Origin: Hesseltinella vesiculosa
Lineage: Eukaryota > Mucoromycota > Mucoromycetes > Mucorales > Cunninghamellaceae
Direction: 5' to 3'
Assembly: GCA_002104935.1 (NCBI GenBank)
Contig: MCGT01000007.1
Span: 186,001 to 250,000 of the forward strand
Length of the DNA: 64,000 bases
Translations under genes and position numbers: made by a program
Shown: piece after piece, positions 1 through 11,937 of the stretch
Numbering within the stretch: position 1 is the first letter of the stretch
Layout of the letters: every line of letters starts with the position of its first letter
The notes under the pieces: generated by a model
What the model was told of the DNA's origin: nothing
Databases searched by the model: none
The model's input: the letters and a program-made list of their open reading frames with translations, nothing else

Positions 1-1952
1 ATTGAAGGGCACGTATTGGCGCTGCGTGATCACAGATTGCACCAGGCCGGTTTGTTCGGTCACGTCGTCCAGAGACATGATGCTCAGCTGATAGTCTTTG
101 CTGATGATGATGCCGTCCAGATGCTGGTTCTCGGTTGGGTAGGTTGCAGCCAGGCTGCCAATGGTCTTGGCCATCTTTTCACCACGGAAATGGAGCTTGA
201 CGGTTTCGCAGTTTTTCGGGGTATAGACCTTGATGTTCTCCTCACGTTCAGAATACCGGCTTTGCAGTGCCGACTTTAGTCGATGCATGGCTGTTGCTTC
301 GCCATGGACAAGGATCTGAAAAAAGAAAGTTTCCGGGTTGGTCATCTTCTCTGTATTTTCGTTTTAAGCATTACCACATGGGGAGCGCGCACTTCATCAA
401 TGAATTTCGAATTTTGTGTAAAATCAACATGAGCGGAGAACGAGATGTAATCCACCGACATTTTCAAAGGGATCTTATGGCCATCCATTGCTGCAATTTC
501 ATCGGGCTCGTTCATCGCTTGCTATTAAAGATAATCGGTAAGCGCCAATCCATTTTTTTTTTTTGAAAGCACCTACACGAGCAGGGGTATTTTCCACGCA
601 GTAACCGGTGATGACAAGTCCGTTTTTGGTGTCAGGGGCCCAGCGTTCGTAAAGCTCTCGCGAAAGACCGTTTTGCAGCATACCAGGACTGGCCATCATG
701 ACACATGGCCCCGAGTCTTCAAACTGCTCAACGTTGCGCAGATTACTGATGTGTTTGAATACAAATGGGTTGGACACTGCGAATTGCTTGCGGATACGAG
801 CATTCATCATGTTGATATATGTTTGGTAGACAGCCATACATTTCTTTGCAAGACTTGACGCATAGTAAATGGGCACGCTGTCCAGTTCCGGATGCGCGTC
901 CCAGTATTCGTCCAAAATCAAAAGCAGTTCCTGAGCTCGACCTAAGGCGAACACTGGCATCAGGCACCGGCCACCTCTTCCTACAATATCATGCACCAAG
1001 GCTATACAACGAGTTAAACAAAAAAAAAAAAAAAAAAAAAAGGTAAATCGCTGACGAACCCAAGCCAGCGAATTTCTCTACTTGCATGTGAATCTGGTTT
1101 CCTTGACGAGGCGTGGCTCATGGCTTTGGACGCCATAGGTACTTTCGGTGATCAAGACATCGACAGTAGCATCGGGCTTTTCGGCAGCCATCAAGTGGCG
1201 ATCTTCTTCGCGGGAGTAGTCGCCCGTATAGAGGACCTTGACCCCAGCAATTTCGATCAAAAACATAGCAGCGCCCAATACGTGGCCAGCATTGTAGGCG
1301 GTAAATTTGATGCCCTCGACTTCGATTTGTTGGTGGTAATCGATGGCTTCGATCCGATGGAACGAATTGGTGAGATCCTCGTCATTGTACAGTTGATCTT
1401 CGTCGTCAATGTTGCTAATGCGCAAATAATCGCTGAGCATCCATTTGTAAATGGCTTTGGTCGGATGGGTCATGAACACGCGCCCTTTGAAGTCGGTCTA
1501 CGGCCAAAAAGCGTGAGATCTTTTCCTTGCATGTTTTCCAGTATGATTTCTCCATAGCATACCTTTTCCATAAGATAAGGGACAGAGGCAGCATGATCCA
1601 CATGAAAACTGAAAGAAAAACAGATGCAGTGAGCTCTTTTTTCATTGTAGGGGGGAGGCTTACTGGGTGACAAGCAAGACATCAATGGCGGAGAGATCGA
1701 CTTCATCAAAAAACGGCAAACTGCTAAGGCCGCTGTTGGCAGGATGAATACCGGCATCGAGCTATCAAATTTCTGTCAGAGTAGGTTCGTTTGGCATTTG
1801 CCTAGTCTTACCAAGATCGTTTTGTCCTTGTATTCCAACAACAGCGACGATCGGCCAACTTCATTACCAGCACCAAGAGGTGTCAGTTTGAGCAAATCAT
1901 TCGTATCAACAATAGGCACTTCGAATTCAGCTTTTCGTTTCACTGAGCTCAT
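1..1952 (-). CDS. YSH1: CPSF73 / Ysh1, pre-mRNA 3'-end processing endonuclease (C-terminus beyond window edge)
   Basis: This gene encodes the metallo-beta-lactamase/beta-CASP nuclease that cuts pre-mRNA before polyadenylation, in the nuclear cleavage and polyadenylation factor. The ATG at 1952 opens [12 protein letters not shown], followed by [10 protein letters not shown]. After an intron comes LLDAGIHP, and after another the zinc motif HFHVDH (about 1595-1610). Further family blocks are [47 protein letters not shown], the beta-CASP segment [32 protein letters not shown] and [14 protein letters not shown]. At least six exons are visible; one intron (about 1019-1070) holds a long A/T tract. 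The reading continues to base 1, so the C-terminal domain is missing only because the window ends. It is divergent from the membrane-protein gene that starts at 2185. Identification is secure; exact splice sites are by eye. Confidence 0.95.
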
Positions 1953-2184
1953 CGTAAAAAAATAAAAAAGCAAAGAGGGAAAAGTTTTTTTTTTTTTTTT
2001 CTGCCTTGTTTTGTTGAGCGCCAAAAGAAAAAGTAGGCTTTTTGTCTCTCTTGCGTTCATCCCCTCGCTTATATCTCATCGCATACCCTCCTTCTGTGGT
2101 TTTACCAATTGCAACTTTCTTATTACCCCATCTTCCCCCCACGCCCTCTTTCCCTTTTTACTTGTCGTACTTTTCTGCTCTTCA
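1953..2184. promoter_or_regulatory. Shared intergenic promoter, CPSF73 / VC0807-like gene
   Basis: The two start codons at 1952 (minus) and 2185 (plus) are 232 bases apart, so both promoters must lie here or overlap the 5' ends. The stretch contains a T tract (about 1987-2000) and pyrimidine-rich runs before the plus-strand start. I see no clear TATA box. Confidence 0.4.
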
Positions 2185-3099
2185 ATGGCGCAACAAGCTC
2201 CAACCAGCAGTAGCCAAGCTTCTGAAAACAGCCCGTTACTGGCCTGGCAACCTCGACATCACAAAGCTGACGCACGACCGTTCCAGCGTGTGCCTACTTT
2301 TATGGAGACATCGGTGCCAAATCGACGCTCGATTCTACATGCGTTTGGTGATATCATGATTCACATGCTTTTTGAGCTGGTGCTCCCTCTGGTGCTGTAC
2401 TACACTTTCCGCTTGTTTATGTCACCTCTGCTGTCGATGATTGTTGCTGGAGTGCCTGCTGCGATGATTGTTGCTTACAAAGGTTTCCGAGAGCACAAGG
2501 TCGATATGACTGGGGCCCTGACCCTGGTGATGTTTGCCGTGTCTGGGCTGCTTGCCATCGTCCAAGCCGACCCAAAATTATATCTACTGCGCGAATCCAC
2601 CATGACTCTGGCCATGGGTATCATGCTCCTGGGCACGCTTTTACCTCTGCAAGTGCAGGAACACCAACTGAGGCCATTTATGTTTTATGTGGCGCGACAG
2701 GTAGCCATGTCCAGCTCGATGATGGACGATCAAGACATCATCCGCGCCAATTGGGATCTCTTCTGGCAAGCCTGGCCGTCCTTCCGCACCTACTTTCGAG
2801 CCCTGACCGCCACGTGGGGTGCTGGTCTCGTCAGCGAATTTGTGCTGCGAGTGATTCTCCTGGACATTTTTGACGACGTCGACACCGTGCTGTATTACTC
2901 TAACATTTACATGTTTGCTTTCCTCGGCATCATGGGCTCCCTTACAGTGGCCAGTACGCTTCTTTTCAGGCACCTTTACAACCGTGAACAAGCCAGAGCC
3001 ATTGCCAAGGAACAGCAGGACGAATTGGATCGCATCATTGAAGCTGCCGCCCTGGAACGTCAGCAAGAGCTGGACCAGAATCGTACTGGACCCAAGTGA
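2185..3099 (+). CDS. VC0807-like multi-pass membrane protein
   Basis: A single-exon gene of 304 residues. I chose the ATG at 2185, giving MAQQAPTSSSQASEN, because the upstream in-frame extension is low-complexity, UTR-like sequence. After a polar N-terminus of about 55 residues come several hydrophobic segments: one around FELVLPLVLYYTFRLF, then LLSMIVAGVPAAMIVAY, ALTLVMFAVSGLLAIV and TLAMGIMLLGTLLPL, then a pair near the C-terminus (VSEFVLRVILLDIF and YMFAFLGIMGSLTVAS). The order of motifs, including LLRES before the fourth helix and RPFMFYVARQ after it, resembles the VC0807 family first named in bacteria. The C-terminus is a charged, probably coiled, cytosolic tail. Function is unknown. A polyadenylation-type AATAAA follows at 3173. 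Confidence 0.8.
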   Translation: MAQQAPTSSSQASENSPLLAWQPRHHKADARPFQRVPTFMETSVPNRRSILHAFGDIMIHMLFELVLPLVLYYTFRLFMSPLLSMIVAGVPAAMIVAYKGFREHKVDMTGALTLVMFAVSGLLAIVQADPKLYLLRESTMTLAMGIMLLGTLLPLQVQEHQLRPFMFYVARQVAMSSSMMDDQDIIRANWDLFWQAWPSFRTYFRALTATWGAGLVSEFVLRVILLDIFDDVDTVLYYSNIYMFAFLGIMGSLTVASTLLFRHLYNREQARAIAKEQQDELDRIIEAAALERQQELDQNRTGPK

Positions 3100-3537
3100 T
3101 TTCTCAACCTCTTCACCTCGTACTGCTGTGTACCTTTCTTTTTTTTCTAATCAATTGTTTATTTTGTGCTCGAATAAAATGTAGCCATCTCAGAGTAATA
3201 AGTAATATGGGGAAAGGATCGTCCCTCGTGTTCAGGCAGTCGTCCTCGATAACCGACCGTGTTGAGAAAGCCAATACATCACCTAATATCCTGGGTGATT
3301 CATCATGAGACCTGATTAAAAAGTCTGCCAGAGACATTCCTTTAAAGTATATATGGCTTCAAGAATATCTACGTGGCACTCGTCCTACAAGCGTGCGGTA
3401 TTTTCATGCGCTCATTTGGAATCGAAGGGTGGGGCCAGGGTTTTTTTTTTTTTTTTTTTTTTTTTTTGCTCCCTCCCGCCCTTTTTTTTATTCTTTCTTC
3501 TTCTCACACTTTTTCCATTTTTAAACTCTCTTTAAAC
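3100..3537. other. Intergenic, no gene seen
   Basis: This stretch holds the 3' end of the upstream gene, with AATAAA at 3173, and the promoter of the peptidase gene. A T tract of about 23 bases sits at 3441-3467, followed by pyrimidine-rich sequence up to the start codon. The short open frames look like chance. Confidence 0.6.
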
Positions 3538-6500
3538 ATGACGTCTTCTGCTCCTCCTCCTGTGCTGCAAAGTTTGATTGAATTGACGGCAGACAATGTT
3601 GTGCCCAAGATGAAAGAAGCCATTGAACAAGATCGCGCAATTAATGACGCGGTTGCATCCTTGCCTCTTGAGCATCAAACGTATGAAAACATTGTGGTTC
3701 CCTTGGTCAAGACCGAAAACACTATTTCTGGTAACCAGCCCCGTTGGGATGATGTTGGCCCGTGGCTTTAACATGGTTTCAATGTAGGTACGATTTCCCT
3801 TTTGTCATCCCTGTCTGAATTGTCGCCCGATGCTGCCACCCGCGAAGCATCTCTGGAAGCTGAAAGACTGTTTGACGAGTTTTCTATTGAACAAGGCATG
3901 CGCCACGACTTGTATACGGTGATTCAGGGTTACATTGACCGCACCGACCTGGACTCGTTGGACTACGAAGCCTCCCGAATGTTGACCCGAACGGCCAGAG
4001 ACTACCGTCGTGCTGGTTTGCATTTGCCCGAAGTTCAACGAAACAAACTGGTCGAATTGCGCAAACGCCTCTCTGAAATCGGCATCGAATACACCAAGAA
4101 TTGGTCCGGCGAAGACAGCAGCAAGTGATTTTTGCATTCCTTTCCCCAACGTTTCTGACTTTTCTTTTTTTTTTTTTTTTTACCGTAGCTGTCACGTTCA
4201 CCAAGGTAGGCCAGCCACGAGATGGCCTTCTTTGGTGGTCACCTGATTAACTGTTATTATTATTATTATCTTTATTAGCTTGAACTGGACGGCATGGACG
4301 GTGACTTTTTAGGAGGTTTGAAGACAGTGGAAGAAGACGGTGTCAAGAAATACGTGCTCACCATGAAGTAAGACTTTGCGCGTCATCAAGAATGAGCTCC
4401 ACATCTCACTTCCTCCTTTTTTTAGATACCCAGGTTTGTGGTCCACGCCTTCATTGCATGACAAAGTGTCAGGACCCTTTTGCTCATCCTTCTTTTGTCA
4501 ATTGTTTGTAACATTTAGATGTTCGCCCAGGTAAGACAGGAAAAAGTCATGTGGTCGTACATATGCTCATTTTTTCATTCCTAGTGCTTAAACTCTGCAA
4601 GAATGAGAACACTCGCCGTGTTCACTACACTGCGTACGAGTCTCGCAACCGTGAAAACGTGGCTCTTTTGGAAGAGGTACGGTAGCCTACTCTGCCGACA
4701 GCACCCACTCACCATTCTTACAATTAGACACTCCGACTTCGCCGCACTTGCGCCAAGGTAGGCAGAGCAGGAAAAAAAAAAAAACATGGTTTCTCCGCTC
4801 ACCCTCATAGTTCATATGTAGATCCTCGGCTACTCTACGCACGCTGACTATGTCTTGGAAATCAAGATGGCCAAGGAAGTGGCCAAGGTCAAAACTGTAG
4901 GTTTTCAGCTTTTTGTTCCAAAGTGAAGAGATTCACTGACAACCGATTCTGGTAGTTCTTGGAGGATCTCAAGGCCCGTTTGCACCGTGCCGGTTTGAAG
5001 GAAATGGAAGTCTTGAAGGAGTTGAAAAAGGTGTGAAGCAGAAATGTAAACATCACACCTGACATTATTTTTTTACGTAAATAGCAAGACAAGGAGGCTC
5101 TTGGTGAGAGCTATGATGGAACATTCAATGCCTGGGACACCAGCTACTATGAACGCATCCTTTTGGAAACAAAGTATTTGGTCAATCAAGAAGAAATCAA
5201 AAAGTACTTTAGTCTTGAATCTACCGTGACAAGTATGGCTAATCCTTCGGCTCGATACCCACCTGCTCATTTTTTTTTTTCTGTAGAGATGCTTGATATC
5301 TATGCACGGGTGCTAGGCCTCAAATTTGTCAAGGTGCCTGCTGATAAAGCCGTTGTCTGGCATCCTGACGTACAAGTGTACGAATGCTGGGACAATGCTG
5401 AAGACAACCACTTTTCTGGCTATATGTATCTGGACCTTTTCCCTCGAGACAGCAAATGCAAGTTTGATTTGCCCTGGGATAACCAGGGAAAACACAGCCC
5501 CAGCTAATTCGCTCGACTCTCATGTAGATCCCCATGCTGCAATGTTCCCTCTCCAAGCATCGTACATCGACGAAAATGGCGAACGCGTACCTCCCATTGC
5601 TGCCATGGTGGCCAATTTCACCAAACCGTAAGTTTCCTTGCTCTCTCTTCTTCTTTTTTTTTTTTTTAAAAAAAAAAGCGATGATCTGACACGGCGCTTG
5701 CTTCTCTTAGCACCGAAAACAAGCCTTCTCTTTTAAAGCATGACGAAGTGGTGACTCTGTTCCATGAGTTGGTAAGTTATACTTTGGCGTCGGAGATCCT
5801 CTCTTTCCTCATTCTTTTTATCCAGGGCCATGTCATGCACCACCTTTGCAGTCGCACTGTCTTTGCTCGTTTCCATGGTACCTCTGTTGAAGGCGATTTC
5901 GTCGAAGCTCCCAGTCGTAAGATTCAGAACCACGCGCAACGCAAGGACTTCAACATGCTCACCTTTTTCTGCGGTATAGAGATGCTTGAAAACTGGTGCT
6001 TTGATAAGAAATCGCTCAAACTATTGTCGGCTCATTATGAAACTGGAGAATGTCTGTCCGATGATATCATTGAAAAGCTGATCAAGGCCAAGAACGTTGA
6101 TGCTGCCATTGCTAACCTGCGCCAACTGTTCTTTGGTATTTACGACTTGCAAATCCATACATCTGACGGTAAGCAGCGTGCTTTGCTTCCCCCCCCCCCT
6201 CTAAGCTGACTAACTCATCTCTGATGTTAGATGACAACCTTGACACCACCCGATTGTACAATGATTTGCGCCAAGAAATTTCCTTGGTTCCAGCTCCTGA
6301 AGCAAGTCAACGAAATTGAAATTGACGCACAATCTTATTGCTTTTTTTTTAGGGGTCTTGTGGTCAAGCCGCGTTTGGCCATTTGATGCGAGGCTACGAC
6401 GCTGCCTACTGGGGCTACATGGTACGTGACTAAAAGCAACGAAGTTGGATGATATTCAACCTGTCCAATTCTTTATAGTGGTCCAAGGTGTTCTCTAGTG

Positions 6501-6756
6501 ACATGTTCTTCACCAAATTCCAGCATGACACTCTTTCGCCTGAAACCGGTTTCGCCTATCGCAAATCCATTCTTGAAAAAGGCGGCAGTCGGTAATGAAA
6601 GGGGAAAAAAATGCTGATAACGAACACACGCTCTTATACACCCCTCGCGTTTTTTTTTTTTTTTTTCGTAGCGATGGTATGGATATGCTCAAGGATTTCC
6701 TTGGACGTGAACCTTCGTCTGATGCATTTATGCGCGAAGACATTGGCGTTCAGTAA
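3538..6756 (+). CDS. PRD1: M3-family metallopeptidase (thimet oligopeptidase / saccharolysin)
   Basis: A zinc oligopeptidase expected to cut short peptides in the cytosol. The ATG at 3538 begins MTSSAPPPVLQSLIEL. The gene has many exons over 3.2 kb. Recognisable parts are the helical N-terminal half (LSELSPDAATREASLEAERLF and following), then DIYARVLGLKFVKV, and the active site HDEVVTLFHEL joined across an intron to GHVMHH, which restores HExGH. The downstream glutamate lies in GTSVEGDFVEAPS. An intron then splits the serine codon so that SQMLENW is rebuilt, as in thimet oligopeptidases. Near the C-terminus is GSCGQAAFGHLMRGYDAAYWGY. The last residues are MREDIGVQ, with stop at 6754. AATAAA follows at 6810. 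Several introns carry long T tracts (for example about 4166-4181 and 6650-6667). No targeting signal is visible, though a mitochondrial isoform cannot be excluded. Confidence 0.93.
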
Positions 6757-6943
6757 AGCGGATGGTCTCTGTTCATTATTCCTTGTTTAGACACTTTCTG
6801 ATTGAAGCAAATAAATTAGGCTTGCGTTTTTTTTGAAACTAGTTTTAATAAACAAGTGCTCCGCAAGTGTCAATTTGTAGGCGGGAGGTGAATACTGAAA
6901 AAAAACACACTTTTCTTACCTTACCTTTTCACATGGCCTGAGA

Positions 6944-9284
6944 ATGACCACCGAGAATACGCCAAACGCCGAGATTAGCAGCGATAACGAATTGGATGAC
7001 GATGAATATGAAGTAGAATATATAGCTGATTATCGCCTGAAAGTGAACTCTGTAAGTAGATAGGCGATATAGCAACTCCCTCGAAAAAAAAAAAGATAAT
7101 AACGTTCATAAACTCACCCTTATAATCTCTTTGCTAACCTCTTGATATCTTCTGATCTCAAGGGAATAGAATATCTAGTCAAATGGAAAGGATATAGTGA
7201 GGAAGAAAATACGTGGCAGTCTGAAGAATCCATGTAAGTCCCTTATTGTTGCACATGCTTGATCGTATAGATTTGATTGAATATATCTTGTTGCTGCCAG
7301 GGAAAATGCATTGGATTTAGTCAATGATTACTGGGCTAAAAGTAGCTTCGCTCGCCCTGTCCTGCCGACACAAAAAAAGCCACGAAAGTCCAGCAGGAAG
7401 AAGCTCATTACCAAGGCGAACCTGCGAAAGCCTGGTCAAAAAAGGGGGCGGCCACCAAAGACAAGAATAAATCGGCAGCCGTCTTCATCTGCCTCACCTC
7501 CTCCAGAGGCCGAAACTTCGCCACCCTCAAATGCTAGGCAGCTTCCTGAAGACACACAAAGTACGCCTCAGCATTCAAACCATATGGAAAACGCCGCCCC
7601 CAGTAACCAGGCAACAAAAGAATCATGCACCCCGCCCACCACAGCCGTCAGCGTTTATACCATGCTTCTTGGCCACCACAAGAAGGAGACAACATCGACC
7701 CCGTCAACCTCCCCGAAGCAGCCAGCAACTCCTGCCGACACGCTATCCAATGAGCCAGAACCTCTCGCTGACAAGCCACCACAGCAGCCAGATTCCGTAT
7801 CATCGTCGCCACCGCCTTGTATCGTTCGGCCTCACATTTCGTCTAGCACCAGTACATCTCATTCGATGAAAGGGACTTCCTCTGCCCATCATCAGCAGCA
7901 ATCCTTGCCACAAAGCCGTGGTCTAGTTATTCCATATCGAGCTCCTTTGGATTACCCTGGCTCATTTTACGTTCGCCGTTTTTCACCAACTGCTCAGCAT
8001 GCTATTCGTAGTATATCGTACCAGCGTCCTCCAGCTTCGGAAACACTCCAGCACCCCGACAATCAAAAGCAAAAGTCTCTTACCACCCTTCCTCCTTCTC
8101 CTCAGTCTCAGCAGCCCCATAAACAGCCTCAATTCCGTCCTATCACAGGCGCATTGACCACCCGCCCTCCACCGCGCAATCATGTTCTTCTTAGCCGACC
8201 GATTTCTACTCCCCGCCCACTTGCCAATAGTCCCAATGCTGCTCATGGCAAAGTGATATACCTTAGCCAGCCACCTCAGCAATGGTCGACCACCTTAACT
8301 GTACCACGTTCAGTCTACGATGCATTAGCCGCACCCAGTTTGCAACCGAGCATGTTCCAACGACCAACCTACTGCTCCTCGGTGGCTGCTCCGTCTGTAA
8401 CACACTTTTTCCCGTCTCAGTCCCCCTTGTCCTCCACTACGCAATCAGTCGCTCCCTATCCAACTATACCACGCTCTTCATTGCAAGCGCGTTCGTCATC
8501 CATCCCTCGGCCAAAAACACCTACACCTCCCCCACACAACCCGAGTCCGACTGCATCCTGTCCATCACCACCTTCTCCTGTTTCACGTGCATCAAGCACC
8601 TCATCTTCAACAACGCCACAACTGTCTCGAACGCTGCGTAGCACACCATCCGTACCACCTGACGAAGTGCTCTTCTCCTTTGTACCTGGTCTAGCCTCTA
8701 CCGATGAGAACCTGAAAATGAATGGCCGCATGCTTGTGCACCCATATCCTCGTCGAAATCATCGTATCCCAACAGTGATCCCACCGTTGCTGGACAACCA
8801 TAACCAAAATGAGCCGACTATGACTGAAGAGGGATATAGCTGGAAACCGGCTCAGCATGTGCCTCAAAAACGAGACCTGCGTGGCAACACACGCGACTCC
8901 ACGGATACCCCCGATTTCCCATTATTTGATGGATCCACCCCCACCAACGAAGACTTCCGGAAGGACTGGAACTGGGAATGTGACGTTATTGAAGTCGTTA
9001 GTGCTGTTGCCATTGGCGACAAACCTCTTATCTATTATTCAGTTCGATGGTAACGCGCTTGCTTATGTTTGTTCCTGCTTGGCTAATTATTTTTTTTTAA
9101 AAATATCTTCTCTGAAGGAACGACCGGGTCATCTCTACTCATCAAGGAGAGGTTGTGCGTGACCGATGCCCCAAGCAGGTAAAAAAAAAATATGTGCATG
9201 TATGAGCATCTGATTTGACATTGACACCGAGTTTTTCTACAGCTTCTGGCATTTATGGAACGGCACATGAGCGCTCCAAAGTAG
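6944..9284 (+). CDS. HP1-like protein: chromodomain, very long hinge, chromo shadow domain
   Basis: Five exons (6944-7051, 7163-7233, 7301-9049, 9118-9178, 9243-9284) join to exactly 677 codons, giving 676 residues. Residues about 22-70 form a chromodomain with the cage aromatics Y22, W44 and Y47 in YLVKWKGYSEEENTW, so it should bind a methylated lysine such as H3K9me. Residues about 75-610 are a proline/serine/threonine/glutamine-rich hinge that begins with basic, AT-hook-like runs (KKPRKSSRKK, KRGRPPK). The last 60 residues (WECDVIEVVSA, then RDRCPKQLLAFMERHM) match a chromo shadow domain, the dimerisation module of HP1. The role inferred is heterochromatin binding. Usual HP1 proteins are about 160-350 residues, so the hinge is the odd part. 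An ATG at 6933 gives only a two-codon upstream frame. Confidence 0.85.
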
Positions 9285-9909
9285 ATCTTTTTCTGCCACC
9301 TTGTTCACTCCCCCTCCCCCCTCCAGGGTATTCTCGTCGTCGCTTATCTACCACTCACTAATTACTTTGTAAATTCTCCCTTTGTGTACATCCCCGTTTA
9401 TAACTGATGCTCCTCTCGTATCCTAATTGCATATGACTAAATGACTAATATCTCTTAACGCAGTGTATAAATACGTAAATTAGAAGCAGATGCTCAGTAA
9501 TGATACCAATGAGGATCACGTAGACGACAAGAAAAAAAAAAAAAAAAGTCGATGGACACTTCCCAAAATTTGATCCTCATTATCAGCAGCTGGCATGATT
9601 TCCGTTGTGCTGGGCATGTCTTCAGGCAGTAGCGTCGGGCAACTTGAATCTAAGTTTCCTAGGAGAAGATGGGTCCTATTTCTCCTTCTACGACCCCCAT
9701 ACCGTGCATTGTTCCGAGGCTCACATTGGCCCTGTTGAACTGCTTATTTTGCATACCCCCCTCCCCGCTGTTCCTCTCCTCTATCAATAAAATGGCTCCA
9801 TTAATCTATTGAGAAAAAAAAATGCACAAAAAAGAAAAAGACAAGGGAATCTGATGCAAAGAATGAAGAGTAAAGAGATAAAGGTAAAATATGAAGAAGG
9901 GAGGGAGGT
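9285..9909. other. Intergenic, no gene seen
   Basis: The 3' regions of two convergent genes meet here. The sequence contains A tracts (about 9532-9547) and AT-rich DNA. A 61-codon frame at 9605 does not start with ATG, resembles nothing I know, and is not called. Confidence 0.6.
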
Positions 9910-11371
9910 CTAATTGCGTTGCTTTCGTTTCTGTTTTTGGGCTTCCTTAAGATCAAAGTTCTTGTAGGAGCGACGCTCGTAGACCTTGAGGGCGTAGCGG
10001 CGTTTGGGATTCTTGTTTTGTGAAGGAGGCACAATGATGTTTCGTTGTTGTAAACTGGCAAAGCGATCCATAAACATGTTGCCTTCGGGCTTCAGTTGAC
10101 GCAGCGACTCGGACAGCTCTTCTTCCAGCTGGACTTCCACGTTGGGCTGCATCACGCGACCGGAGCCGACCGTTTTCAGACCTTGCTTTTCACGCAGTTC
10201 CTTGTGGGCTTGGCGGGCGAGCGTTGATTCCTCGATGATTTTGTCCTTTTCGTCCAAGGCTTCGATGGTTGAAGCAACATGTGTGATTTGTTGGCCAATG
10301 CGTCGGTGGGTCTGTTTATCGGCATGATCAGCAAGCATGGTGCGGCGGCGCTTTTCTCGGTTGCGTTGGGCGGTGGTCTTGCGCTTACCGGTTTTACCGT
10401 CTTGCTCGGTGTCGCTCTCTTCCTCGGCATCCTCTTCCTCGTCCTCGACCTCATTTTCGTCTTTGAGGTCATGTTCATCGGGCAGTGTGGAGGCAGAAAT
10501 CCGAGCCAGCTTGCTGTCGACCTTCATGGCCTCCTTGATCTTCTTGAACTCGATATCGGCGGCATGCTGCACCAGAGCATGGTGATCGGCTTCGGTGGGG
10601 TTGTACGAAGCACCAGCTTGAGGCACCACCACAGCCGACACATGCTGGGTTACTTTAGGTATCATCGACATGGTTGCGGGAGCCTTCACTTTGGTAGGCT
10701 TCTCGATAAAATCGCTCGTTGGTTGGGTGGCTTCTACAAAAAAAAATAAGTCCCTGCTAACATCTTCCACATTTCATGAACACTCTAAAGTGACTTACCA
10801 GAAGGGGCGTCCCATAAGTCATAAGTAGACTTGATGTGAGACTTCTTCTTGGGCTTCAATGGCTGGCCCTTGGCTTTACGGTTGAACAGTTTGTTGACTT
10901 GACGGGTTTGTGTTTTGGAAAGCTCGCCAGATTTTTGTGTCGGTTTATCATGCACGAATCGGCCAGACTTTACAGCAGGCACAGCAGATCGTTCGGCCAA
11001 GATTTCATCCACTTTCAATGTACGTTGCTTGCGCACTTCCTTGGCAACTGCAGAGACATGGAAGTTAGTTTCTTTTGCCATTCATCGTTATTTTATTACC
11101 TTGAGCATCACCAGTATCGTCCAAGATAAAATGGGCTTCGTCAGGCAATTCCGCTTGGGTACCACTAGAGTTAAAAAAGCGTTTTCATTGAGCACATGAG
11201 CTATCCCAAAGATCGCAGCCATTACCGCACACGTTCTTCAGATCGCAGAGCTTCCAGCCCGGTTTCCATTTCTTCAACGTCAATGTTCTTGCGCCAAGCC
11301 TTTTTGCCCTTGCGGCTGGTTTGTTTTTTAACAGGAACGTCCTGCTTTTCCTTGACAGTGACAGGGGCCAT
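9910..11371 (-). CDS. NOP53: Nop53, 60S ribosome biogenesis factor (GLTSCR2 family)
   Basis: Nucleolar protein needed for late 60S maturation; in yeast it recruits the exosome helicase Mtr4 to pre-60S particles. The ATG at 11371 opens MAPVTVKEKQDVP and soon reaches RKGKKAWRKNIDVEEME, the family's N-terminal signature. Introns then split the segment LPDEAHFILDDTGDAQ and the block AKEVRKQRTLKVDEILAER. The middle has KSTYDLWDAPS and GASYNPTEADHHALV. An acidic stretch and a basic stretch (KTTAQRNREKRRR) follow. Near the C-terminus, ESLRQLKPEGNMFMDRF and SLQQRNIIVP are typical of Nop53. About 445 residues over four exons. Convergent with the HP1-like gene. Confidence 0.9.
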
Positions 11372-11937
11372 GCTGAAATAAGTTGATCAAAAAAAGAGAA
11401 AGTAAAAAAAAAAAAAAAAAAAAAAAGGAAGCTCTCCTGGAGGTTGCTTTAAAAAAAAAAGCCACCTGGGCGGGCATTTAAAATCCACCATTTCACTTTT
11501 TCGTCGTTTTTTTGTGGAAAGCGTCGAGTGAAAGGAACATACTTCGGCAACCTTTGCTGGTGGTTTTCAGCATCCTTTCCCTTCATGCGTTTCTGACCCT
11601 GGACAAAAATGGCGGGATGGTTCATTAATAAATAGTGCTTGTCGAGCATTCGATTTTTTTGCACAAGGCGACCGATTTCTCAAAAAATTGATACAGCGCA
11701 AACTTTGCACAGGATTCCCAAAATGATGTGAATCAACCATGACTGCAAGCAGAAGGCTTTCCAAGGATCCTGACAATGAAGGATTTTTCAAAGTGTGGTC
11801 AAAGGGAAAAGCTGATTTGATTTGAAATTTATTTTACAACAAAACGATAAGACATAAACACACACGCAAGATAAAAAAAAAAAACGAGAAGGGATGGAGA
11901 GAAGGAAAGGAGGTTGCAATAAAGAGACGGGCGAATT
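11372..11937. other. Intergenic, no gene seen
   Basis: The stretch holds the promoter of Nop53 and the 3' end of epsin. It has an A tract at about 11405-11426. Minus-strand open frames of 71-74 codons overlap here but show no domain and no intron-linked partner. Confidence 0.55.
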
